From an uncultured Alphaproteobacteria bacterium (lineage in GTDB: Bacteria; Pseudomonadota; Alphaproteobacteria; Rhizobiales; Pleomorphomonadaceae): a stretch of 5,039 nt of DNA. The translations under genes were made by a program, and so were the position numbers. The notes under the pieces are model-generated. The model ran no database searches, had not been told where the DNA came from, and saw nothing but the letters and a program-made list of their open reading frames with translations. The stretch is taken from NCBI GenBank assembly GCA_937900425.1, contig CALCDT010000246.1, positions 1 through 5,039 of the forward strand. The letters run 5' to 3'. Shown here in pieces: positions 1 to 5,039 of this stretch (the stretch's first letter is position 1; each line of letters begins with the position of its first letter).

Positions 1-596
1 TTCTGCATGTCCGGCGTCAGAAGGCAGAGCGGCAGCCCGGCGAGCTCGCCCCACGCGACGGAGGCGCGGTCGGCGAGCGGTCCGCCGGCGGCGGTGACGA
101 GCCGGTAGCTCTCGCGGAACAGCGGCAGGGTGCGGACGCGGCCGAGCGGCTCGTTGTCGATGTAGGTGACGCCCGCGTCGATCTCCAGGTTGCCGATCAG
201 CTCGAGGATCTCGGCGGAGGTCCGTGACTGCACGGTGAAGCGGACGCCGGGGTGGCGGGACCGGTAGTGGTCCGTCAGGCTCGGGATGAAGCCGAGCGCC
301 GTCGGTACCGAGGCGAGCCTTAGGTGCCCGGCGAGGCCGTACTTCAGCGCGTGGATCTCCTGGCGCATGCCGCGGGCGTCGCCGACGATGCGCCGCGCCC
401 ATTCGAGCACCCGCTCGCCCTCGTGGGTGAAGCCGATGAAGCGACTGCCGCGGTTGACGAGGACGACGCCGAGCGTGTCCTCGAGGCTGCGGACGCCGGC
501 CGACAGGGTCGGCTGGGTGACGCCGCAGGCCTCCGCCGCCCGGCCGAAGTGGCGCTCGCGGGCGAGCGCGATCAGGAACTCGAACTTGTCGATCAC
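1..596 (-). CDS. LysR-type transcriptional regulator, 3' end cut by window edge
   Basis: DNA-binding regulator of the LysR family; 198 residues are visible of a usual ~300, so the C-terminal third is missing. Residues 1-60 form the winged helix-turn-helix: the segment FGRAAEACGVTQPTLSAGVR (about 17-36) is the classic LysR helix-turn-helix, followed by LEDTLGVVLVNRG. A linker helix runs to about residue 88, and the periplasmic-binding-protein-like effector domain begins near GHLRLASVPTA (90-100). The start is GTG at 594-596: it gives the usual family N-terminus (VIDKFEFLIALARE), and AAGGGGG lies 7 nt upstream (604-610). No in-frame ATG is available just upstream. It lies 157 bp after sugE on the same strand. 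The wording of the effector domain (NLEIDAGVTYIDNEPLGRV, CLLTPDMQ) resembles, from memory, LysR regulators found beside NAD-dependent formate dehydrogenase (fds) genes; this is a similarity-based guess, and no fds gene is in the window. Family assignment is very sure, target unknown. Confidence 0.95.
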   Translation of the reverse strand, partial: MIDKFEFLIALARERHFGRAAEACGVTQPTLSAGVRSLEDTLGVVLVNRGSRFIGFTHEGERVLEWARRIVGDARGMRQEIHALKYGLAGHLRLASVPTALGFIPSLTDHYRSRHPGVRFTVQSRTSAEILELIGNLEIDAGVTYIDNEPLGRVRTLPLFRESYRLVTAAGGPLADRASVAWGELAGLPLCLLTPDMQ

Positions 597-718
597 CGCC
601 GTTCCCCCTTCGACGTGATGTTCCAGGCGGTGGCGGCGCTTGCGGCCGGCTTCGTCCCGCCCGCCCATAATGGCGTGACGGGCCCGGCCTTTACAGGGAG
701 CCGCGACCGCGATGATTC

Positions 719-750
719 GGCGCGCCCCGAAGCGCTCCGCGCCGCGCGCC
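719..750 (-). terminator. Possible hairpin between sugE and the LysR gene
   Basis: A 7-bp perfect GC stem (GGCGCGC at 719-725 with GCGCGCC at 744-750) with an 18-nt loop starts 3 bp after the sugE stop codon. It could end or attenuate the sugE transcript. There is no U-run after it, and in DNA this GC-rich such stems arise easily by chance, so this is only a candidate. The rest of the 157-bp gap (597-753) shows no gene; it should hold the LysR gene's promoter, but no convincing -35/-10 pair can be named. Confidence 0.3.
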
Positions 751-753
751 GTC

Positions 754-1074
754 TCAATGCGGGCTGACGAGCTTCAGTCCGACGATGCCGACGACGATGA
801 GCGTGATCGCGCCGATCCTGAGCGCGTCGGTCGGCTCGCCGGCGAAGAAGATGCCGTAGGCGACGGCGCCGACCGTGCCGATGCCGGTCCAGACAGCGTA
901 GGCGGTGCCGATCGGCAGCGTCCGCACGGCGACGGCGAGGAGAAAGATGCTCGCGACCATCGCCGAGCCGGTCAGGATCGACGGGACGAGGCGGGTGAAG
1001 CCGTCGGTGTGCTTCAGGCCGACGGCCCAGCCGACCTCCAGAAGACCGGCGATGACGAGATAGATCCAGGCCAT
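754..1074 (-). CDS. sugE: SugE/Gdx guanidinium exporter (SMR family)
   Basis: Small multidrug resistance family membrane protein of 106 aa, the normal family length. It acts as a dual-topology dimer in the inner membrane and, in the Gdx subgroup, exchanges guanidinium ions for protons. Four hydrophobic helices are visible at about 2-20, 30-50, 55-78 and 85-103. The proton/substrate glutamate is E13 in AGLLEVGWAVGLK. The residues known to line the guanidinium site in the Gdx subgroup are all present at the expected numbers: W16, S42, Y59 and W62 (GTAYAVWTGIG at 56-66). The G-L-K end of helix 1 and the GTAYAVWTGIG motif separate SugE/Gdx from the polyaromatic-cation EmrE/Qac branch. The ATG at 1072-1074 is preceded by GGGAGGG at 1080-1086, 5 nt away, and by a guanidine-II riboswitch, which independently supports the function. 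It is a single gene rather than a paired SMR. Likely transcribed from its own promoter after the 130-bp gap, though read-through from hisN is possible. Confidence 0.95.
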   Translation of the reverse strand: MAWIYLVIAGLLEVGWAVGLKHTDGFTRLVPSILTGSAMVASIFLLAVAVRTLPIGTAYAVWTGIGTVGAVAYGIFFAGEPTDALRIGAITLIVVGIVGLKLVSPH

Positions 1075-1079
1075 GGCGG

Positions 1080-1135
1080 CCCTCCCGAGAGGCGGGGTCG
1101 TCCCCGGAAGAGATGTCGCGGGTCGGGTCGTCCCG
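1080..1135 (-). promoter_or_regulatory. Guanidine-II (mini-ykkC) riboswitch
   Basis: Read on the minus strand, two small hairpins with identical ACGA tetraloops stand in tandem just before sugE. P1 is CGGG-ACGA-CCCG (1124-1135, 4 bp) and P2 is CGGGG-ACGA-CCCCG (1093-1106, 5 bp), separated by 17 nt. Two GC hairpins with ACGR loops, a short linker and a nearby ribosome binding site define the guanidine-II class, in which each loop binds one guanidinium and the two loops kiss through their CG bases. The ribosome binding site GGGAGGG (1080-1086) follows P2 by 6 nt. Between them, CCTC (1089-1092) can pair with GAGG (1081-1084) around a UCGG loop, hiding the Shine-Dalgarno sequence, so translational control is likely: guanidinium would favour the P1-P2 kissing form and open the site. 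The class call rests on sequence and gene context together; the exact switching geometry is inference. Confidence 0.93.
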
Positions 1136-1148
1136 GCCGCCTGACGTT

Positions 1149-1171
1149 TCCCGCACGCGGGATCTCCCGCG
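1149..1171. repeat. Overlapping inverted repeats upstream of the sugE riboswitch
   Basis: TCCCGC (1149-1154), GCGGGA (1157-1162) and TCCCGC (1165-1170) alternate, giving two mutually exclusive hairpins: one at 1149-1162 and one at 1156-1171 (CGCGGGA-TC-TCCCGCG, a perfect 16-nt inverted repeat). The third block is also part of the left arm of the 1166-1195 hairpin. The arrangement may be a protein-binding palindrome, part of the terminator, or chance in GC-rich DNA. Function unknown. Confidence 0.45.
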
Positions 1172-1195
1172 GTGGGCGCAAAGGCCCGCCGCGGG
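1166..1195 (-). terminator. Strong hairpin after hisN, candidate terminator
   Basis: CCCGCGGTGGGC (1166-1177) pairs with GCCCGCCGCGGG (1184-1195) around a 6-nt loop, giving 11 Watson-Crick pairs with one internal A/C mismatch on the minus-strand RNA (a G-U wobble if read on the plus strand). It begins 9 bp after the hisN stop codon, the expected place for the end of the mla-hisN transcript. No U-tract follows, so it is not a textbook rho-independent terminator; it may stabilise the 3' end or work with Rho. Confidence 0.45.
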
Positions 1196-1204
1196 CGCCC
1201 TGAC

Positions 1205-1996
1205 CTAGCCGCGTCCGGCGAGAAGTTCCAGCGCTTCGTCGAGCAGCGCTCGGCTCGCCGCCGCCACTACGCGGCCCCCGTCCTTGGCGGAGCCGCCCTC
1301 CCACGACGTAACGACGCCACCGGCGCCCTCGACGATCGGGATAAGCGGCGCGATGTCGTAGGTCTGCAGGCCGGCCTCGACGACGAGGTCGACGAAGCCC
1401 GCGGCGAGCATGCAGTAGGCGTAGCAGTCGCCACCGTAGCGCGTCAGCCGCGCCCGCGCCTTCACCCGCTCGAAGGCCGCGACGTCGTCGCCGGTGAACA
1501 GCGCCGGGCTCGTCGTCATCAGGACGGCATGGGCGAGCGACGCCGCGGGCCGCGTCCGCAGCGGCCGCACGTCGGCGCCGCGGCGTATCTCGGCGTGCCG
1601 CCCGTCGCCGACGAACACCTCCCCGATATACGGCTGCGCCATCAGGCCCAGCGCCGGCCGGCCGTTGTCGACCCGGCCGACCAGCGTGCCCCACAGCGGC
1701 ACCCCCGAGACGAAGGCCCGGGTGCCGTCGATCGGGTCGATGATCCAGACGCGCTCGGCGTCGAGCCGCTCGGCGCCGAACTCCTCGCCGAGGATGCCGT
1801 CGCCCGGATGTGCCTCGGCGATCAGCGCGCGGATCCGCAGCTCCGCCGCCTTGTCGGCCTCCGTGACAGGGTCGTAGAGGCCCTCGCCGGCCTTGTTCTC
1901 GACGGCCAGCGGGGTGCGGAAGTGCGGCAGGATCACGTCGCCCGCGGCCTCGGCGATGCGCGCGAGGAAGGCGAAGTCCGCCGATGTCGTCGTCAT
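1205..1996 (-). CDS. hisN: Histidinol-phosphatase, HisN type (inositol monophosphatase superfamily)
   Basis: Magnesium-dependent cytoplasmic phosphatase of 263 aa, the normal size for the family. It most likely hydrolyses L-histidinol phosphate to L-histidinol, the penultimate part of histidine biosynthesis. The metal-binding signatures of the superfamily are complete: DPVTEADK (42-49), GEEFG (70-74, E71 as metal ligand), WIIDPIDGT (84-92, D87 and D90 as ligands) and YDIAPLIPIVEGAGG (213-227, D214). The last motif, with P-L-I-P instead of the A-A-G of classic inositol monophosphatases, and RYGGDCYAYCMLAAG (186-200) are typical of the HisN branch. The ATG (1994-1996) has GGAG 6 nt upstream, and begins 15 bp after the stop of the lipoprotein gene, so it is probably co-transcribed with the lipid transporter although it has no obvious mechanistic link. 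Alternative substrates of the superfamily (inositol-1-phosphate, fructose-1,6-bisphosphate, PAP) cannot be excluded by sequence alone but fit less well. Confidence 0.9.
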   Translation of the reverse strand: MTTTSADFAFLARIAEAAGDVILPHFRTPLAVENKAGEGLYDPVTEADKAAELRIRALIAEAHPGDGILGEEFGAERLDAERVWIIDPIDGTRAFVSGVPLWGTLVGRVDNGRPALGLMAQPYIGEVFVGDGRHAEIRRGADVRPLRTRPAASLAHAVLMTTSPALFTGDDVAAFERVKARARLTRYGGDCYAYCMLAAGFVDLVVEAGLQTYDIAPLIPIVEGAGGVVTSWEGGSAKDGGRVVAAASRALLDEALELLAGRG

Positions 1997-2011
1997 GGGA
2001 GGCTCCGGCGT

Positions 2012-2644
2012 TCAGATCTGGGCGAGCGCCCAGGGCACGAGCTCGTCGAGGACCTGCTTCAGCGCCGCGTCCATCGCCCGGACGGCCGCGCCGGGTTCGT
2101 CGCTGCCCGAGGCCGCCTCGCCGGTGAACACGCGCCGCGCCACGACCTGGCCGTTCGAGTCGTTCAGCACCATCGCGGAAATCTCCACGACGGCGCGCGA
2201 GCGGCCGTCGGTCTGTAGCTCGAAGGCGCGGATCTCCATCGGCAGCTGGTAGTTGATCAGCAGCCCCTCGCCCGGCAGGCCGACGGCGCGGACACGGCCC
2301 GAATCCTCAAGCGACTGGACGACGGCCACCTGCACGAGCTTCGGCAGCGAATCGGCCCACTGCACGCCACCGTAGTAGCTCAGTGTCTGCTGTGACGGGC
2401 GGACGGCGATCGACGAGGTGTCTAGCGCGCGGATGGCACGCGGCACCGGAACCAGTACCTGCGTCTGCAGCCGCGCCCTGCCCTCCACCGGTGTCGCCCT
2501 GGCCGAGAGATCGTAGAATGCCTTCGGCGCGGAGGCGCCGGCGCAGCCCGCGACGAGCGCCGCAAACAGCACGGCGCCGCCGCCCGCGACGATCCGGCGG
2601 CACGGCGTCGCGCCGGCGGTGCGGGAGGTCTTTACGATCGGCAT
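2012..2644 (-). CDS. ABC-type transport auxiliary lipoprotein (PqiC/DUF330-like) of an Mla/MCE system
   Basis: A 210-aa lipoprotein that probably sits in the outer membrane, or otherwise faces the periplasm, and works with the MCE protein encoded just upstream. The N-terminus has basic residues (K5, R8, R16, R17), a hydrophobic stretch (about 18-32) and the lipobox LVAGC, with C34 as the lipidated cysteine. The mature part begins with a short linker and FYDLSA, then shows the pattern of the family: LVPVPRAIRALDTSSIAVRP, YYGGVQWADSLPKLVQVAVVQSLEDSG and a C-terminal segment near RVFTGEAASG. The start at 2642-2644 is chosen because it yields a proper lipoprotein signal, has AAAGGGG close upstream, and leaves a 16-bp gap to the mlaD stop; an in-frame start at 2701 would add 19 polar residues and overlap mlaD. 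In Mla-like clusters of alphaproteobacteria this protein often occupies the place after MlaD. Its exact role (docking the MCE tube, receiving lipid) is inferred from PqiC. Confidence 0.88.
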   Translation of the reverse strand: MPIVKTSRTAGATPCRRIVAGGGAVLFAALVAGCAGASAPKAFYDLSARATPVEGRARLQTQVLVPVPRAIRALDTSSIAVRPSQQTLSYYGGVQWADSLPKLVQVAVVQSLEDSGRVRAVGLPGEGLLINYQLPMEIRAFELQTDGRSRAVVEISAMVLNDSNGQVVARRVFTGEAASGSDEPGAAVRAMDAALKQVLDELVPWALAQI

Positions 2645-2660
2645 CTCGCCCCTTTCCGCA

Positions 2661-4325
2661 TCAGCGCCGCTGCGGCTGGTACACCGGCTGGCCCGAGCCA
2701 CCGAAGATCACCCGGCTCGGGTCGCGCTCGATGTTCTGCACGGCGTTCTGGATGGTGACCAGCGTCTGGCGCGCCTGCGCGATGGTCGCGGCGAGGTCGC
2801 TGAGGCCCGTGGTCGAGAAGCGGCCGAGCCCCTGGGCGATCGCCCGCGACTGCGGCTCGAAGTTCTCCGCGACGACGCGGATCGCCCGGGCGGCCGCGGT
2901 CGCCTCGGCGACGAAGCCCTGGCCGTCGCCGCGGACGAGCTTCTCGACCTCGTCGATGACGCCGGAGACACGGGCCGAGGCGGCGTTGAGGCGCTCGACC
3001 ATCTGCCGCGCCTGCTCGACCGTCGCGTCGACGTTCGGCTGCTGCGCCGCGAGGCCGTCGGCGAAGCGGCGGACCGAGGCGGAGGCCTCGCGGGCATTGT
3101 CGATCGTCTGGTCGATATCGCCGCCCTTCGCGGCGATGCGGTTCGTCACCGTCTGGATGTTGCGGACGATCGTCCGGATCTCGGTCGGGTCGAACGCGCC
3201 GATGATCCGGCCGGCGTCGGCGATGACGGGGGCGAGGCCGGCGGCGAGCTGGTCGATGCGGTCGGTGAGGCTGCGGATGTTCGTCACCGTCGCGTCGATG
3301 TCGTCGCGGCGCTCCAGCAGCGCCGCCGAGATCTCGTCGATGTTCTGCGCCGCGCCCTTCGCGCTGAGGATGATGGCGTCGATGTCCGGCGTCCGTTCGG
3401 CGAGGCCGGTGGCGACCCTGTCGACGCTCTCGACGATCCGCTTGACGGCGTCGGTCGGGATCGCGCCGATCAGCGTGTTGACGCCCTCGAGGGAGCCGTT
3501 GAGACCCTCGATGAAGCGGCGCAGGTCCGCGGTGCCCGCCTGGACGTCGGCAACGACGGCGTCGACCTGCGTCGAGGCGCGACCGAGCGCGTCGGCGAAG
3601 CTGACCGCGTTGTCGACGATCCGGCGAACGTCCTCGCGGCGGACCTCGCTCACCAGCCCCTCGAAGTGATCGACGATCGGGGGCAGCCGGTCGGAGAGAT
3701 CGGCAATGGTCTGGGCGGCCCGGCCCACCTCGGTGAACAGCGTCTGAACGGCGCCGGAGTTGGCGGCGAGCGCCTGCGAGAACTGGTCGATGTTCCGGAT
3801 CGTCGAATTGATCGCCGGAGCGTTCTCGGTGACCACCTTCTCGATGGTGCCGAGGGTGGTGTCGGCTTTCTTCAGAATGTCGCGGGCGCCGTCGAGCAGG
3901 TCCTCGAAGGCAGAGCGTTCGGCGGTGATGACCGGCACCTCGCCGTCGCCGGAGAACAGCGACGGCGCCTGCTGGGTGCCGCCGAGCAGCGACACGTAGG
4001 CGATGCCGGTGAGGCCCTGAAAGCCGAGTTCGGCGTGGATGTCGCGCTTCAGCGGCGCGTTGGCGTCGACCGAGAGGCGGGCCTTGACGTTGGTCGAGCC
4101 GTCGCCGGCGAACGACAGCCTCGACACCTCGCCGACGCGGATGCCGTTGAAGTAGACGGGGCCGCCGACCGCGAGCCCGGTGACCGAGCCGGGGAACAGG
4201 ATGTCGACGGCGACGCGCTGGCCGGCGTCGCGGCTCGAATGCAGCCAGTAGACGAAGAAGAACGCCCCGGCGATGACCGCGAGGACGAACAGCCCGATGG
4301 TGACGTAGTTGGCGCGAGTCTCCAT
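2661..4325 (-). CDS. mlaD: MlaD-like MCE domain protein with a long helical tail
   Basis: Substrate-binding component of an Mla-type lipid ABC transporter, 554 aa, much longer than the ~180-aa E. coli MlaD. One transmembrane anchor is visible at about 8-28 (VTIGLFVLAVIAGAFFFVYWL). The MCE domain covers about 39-116 and contains the signature SVTGLAVGGPVYFNGIRVGEV (47-67) and the GLTGIAYVSLLGG segment (104-116), which forms the pore-lining end of the fold. From about 135 to 535 the protein is almost entirely predicted helix with heptad-like hydrophobic spacing, including repeated units (see findings), and ends with a Gly/Pro/Gln-rich tail. MCE proteins assemble as hexameric rings; such helical tails can form a needle or tunnel across the periplasm, as in PqiB. 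The ATG (4323-4325) has GGAG 5 nt upstream and lies 18 bp after the ATPase stop. The family call is secure; the tunnel role and the lipid cargo are inferences. Confidence 0.93.
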   Translation of the reverse strand: METRANYVTIGLFVLAVIAGAFFFVYWLHSSRDAGQRVAVDILFPGSVTGLAVGGPVYFNGIRVGEVSRLSFAGDGSTNVKARLSVDANAPLKRDIHAELGFQGLTGIAYVSLLGGTQQAPSLFSGDGEVPVITAERSAFEDLLDGARDILKKADTTLGTIEKVVTENAPAINSTIRNIDQFSQALAANSGAVQTLFTEVGRAAQTIADLSDRLPPIVDHFEGLVSEVRREDVRRIVDNAVSFADALGRASTQVDAVVADVQAGTADLRRFIEGLNGSLEGVNTLIGAIPTDAVKRIVESVDRVATGLAERTPDIDAIILSAKGAAQNIDEISAALLERRDDIDATVTNIRSLTDRIDQLAAGLAPVIADAGRIIGAFDPTEIRTIVRNIQTVTNRIAAKGGDIDQTIDNAREASASVRRFADGLAAQQPNVDATVEQARQMVERLNAASARVSGVIDEVEKLVRGDGQGFVAEATAAARAIRVVAENFEPQSRAIAQGLGRFSTTGLSDLAATIAQARQTLVTIQNAVQNIERDPSRVIFGGSGQPVYQPQRR

Positions 4326-4343
4326 GGGGGCTCCGGTACGTCC

Positions 4344-5039
4344 TCAGCCTGTCTGCAAGACGGTCTGGGCGAGTCTGCCGCCGCGGACGCCGCGGAAGTA
4401 GGACCGAACCCAAGGATGATCGAAGGCGAGCATCTCTTCGAGGGTCCCGGCGACGAGAACGCGCTTTTCGCCGAGGACCGCTATCCGATCGCACACCGAA
4501 TAGAGGCTGTCGAGGTCGTGGGTCACCATATAGACGGTGAGCCCGAGCGTATCGCGCAGGTTGGCGATCAGCGCGTCGAAGTCCGCCGCGCCGATCGGGT
4601 CGAGGCCCGAGGTCGGCTCGTCGAGAAAGACGAGGTCGGGGTCGAGCGCCAGCGCCCGGGCGAGGCCGGCGCGCTTGATCATGCCGCCCGAAAGCTCGGA
4701 CGGGTACTTCTCGGCGGCGTCGCGTGGCAGCCCGACGAGCTCGATTTTCAGCAGCGCCAGTTCGTCCATCAGCCGCTGGCTGATCGACAGGTGCTCGCGC
4801 ATCGGCACCTGGACGTTCTGCTTCACCGTCAGCGACGAGAACAGGGCGCCCATCTGGAACAGCACGCCCCAGCGGCGCTCGACCGCGGCGCGGCCGCGGT
4901 CGTCGAGGGTGTCGAGATTGTGGCCGAACACCTCGATGGTGCCGGAGCGCTTCGGCGTCAACCGCAGGATCGTCCGCATCAGCACCGACTTGCCGGTGCC
5001 GGAGGCGCCGACGAAGCCGAGGATCTCGCCGCGGTAAAC
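4344..5039 (-). CDS. mlaF: MlaF-like ABC transporter ATP-binding protein, 5' end outside window
   Basis: ATPase subunit of the Mla/MCE-type phospholipid ABC transporter, on the cytoplasmic face of the inner membrane. 231 residues are visible; roughly 25-35 N-terminal residues, including the A-loop, lie beyond the right edge, and the frame is open to the edge. All nucleotide-binding motifs are intact (numbering from the first visible residue): Walker A GASGTGKS (11-18), Q-loop FQMGALF with Q62, signature LSGGM (116-120), Walker B LVFLDEP (136-142), D-loop SGLDP (144-148) and switch histidine H174 in VTHDL. The GALFSSLTVKQNV stretch after the Q-loop and LSGGMIKRAGLARAL are typical of the MlaF branch. 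The permease gene mlaE is expected immediately upstream, outside the window. A GTG at 4983-4985 is inside the frame just after Walker A and is not the start. The cluster order ATPase, MCE protein, lipoprotein supports the assignment. Confidence 0.95.
   Translation of the reverse strand, partial: VYRGEILGFVGASGTGKSVLMRTILRLTPKRSGTIEVFGHNLDTLDDRGRAAVERRWGVLFQMGALFSSLTVKQNVQVPMREHLSISQRLMDELALLKIELVGLPRDAAEKYPSELSGGMIKRAGLARALALDPDLVFLDEPTSGLDPIGAADFDALIANLRDTLGLTVYMVTHDLDSLYSVCDRIAVLGEKRVLVAGTLEEMLAFDHPWVRSYFRGVRGGRLAQTVLQTG

Noticed and set aside
666..696. Possible promoter for the LysR gene (CATTAT with a TGTAAA/CTGTAA-like upstream box on the minus strand)
   Set aside because: Matches are only about 4 of 6 and 3 of 6 bases; too weak to annotate.
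593..1156. Minus-strand open frame overlapping sugE
   Set aside because: Arg/His-rich shadow of sugE in another frame; it also runs through the riboswitch hairpins.
1172..2218. Long plus-strand open frame opposite hisN and the lipoprotein gene
   Set aside because: Product is Arg/Asp/Gly/Ala-rich without any recognisable domain and lies antisense to a gene with intact catalytic motifs; long antisense frames are expected at this GC content.
2642..2701. Earlier start for the auxiliary lipoprotein at 2701
   Set aside because: It would overlap mlaD by 41 bp and put 19 polar residues before the lipoprotein signal; the start at 2644 has a ribosome binding site and a normal signal peptide.
2383..3669. 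Plus-strand open frame of 428 codons opposite mlaD
   Set aside because: Ser/Arg/Ala-rich low-complexity product, no plausible fold or start signal; it is the antisense reading of the repetitive mlaD helical region.
2900..3900. Recurrent GTCGATGTC/GTCGACG-like words within mlaD, resembling a DNA repeat array
   Set aside because: They are irregularly spaced and encode the recurring D-I-D/V-D motifs of the helical tail; not a CRISPR or other non-coding repeat.
2632..4494. Minus-strand open frame of 620 codons in another frame across mlaD
   Set aside because: Extremely Arg-rich product overlapping the convincing MCE protein for nearly its whole length; a frame-shifted shadow.

Overview
The window is very GC-rich DNA carrying six genes, all on the minus strand. 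It looks like chromosomal core sequence from an alphaproteobacterium, probably Hyphomicrobiales (Rhizobiales). That assignment is an inference from composition, from the MlaF-MlaD-auxiliary-lipoprotein gene order and from the HisN-type phosphatase; no rRNA or other marker confirms it. I see no mobile element, CRISPR array, tRNA or rRNA.

In transcription order (right to left), the first block is a tightly packed cluster. It begins with the ATPase of an Mla/MCE-type lipid ABC transporter (MlaF-like, 5' end outside the window). Next come an inner-membrane-anchored MCE (MlaD-like) protein with an unusually long helical tail, an outer-membrane-type auxiliary lipoprotein (PqiC/DUF330-like), and a HisN-type histidinol-phosphatase of the inositol monophosphatase superfamily. 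The gaps are 18, 16 and 15 bp, so one transcript is likely. The first three should together form a lipid-trafficking machine across the envelope. HisN is metabolically unrelated (histidine biosynthesis) and seems to share only transcription.

A 130-bp gap (1075-1204) separates hisN from sugE. It holds a strong hairpin just after the hisN stop, a cluster of overlapping inverted repeats, and then two small hairpins with identical ACGA loops directly upstream of the sugE ribosome binding site. This last arrangement is the guanidine-II (mini-ykkC) riboswitch. The gene behind it is a four-helix SMR protein with the full set of guanidinium-binding residues of the Gdx/SugE subgroup. RNA sensor and exporter support each other: free guanidinium should switch on its own efflux pump.

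The last gene, at the left edge, is the first two thirds of a LysR-type regulator that resembles, from memory, the regulator associated with NAD-dependent formate dehydrogenase (fds) loci. Its target cannot be established from this window.

Nothing here is a clearly undescribed system. The most informative non-coding element is the guanidine-II riboswitch. The most unusual protein feature is the repeat-containing MlaD tail paired with a lipoprotein, with no MlaC or MlaB gene in the part of the cluster that is visible.
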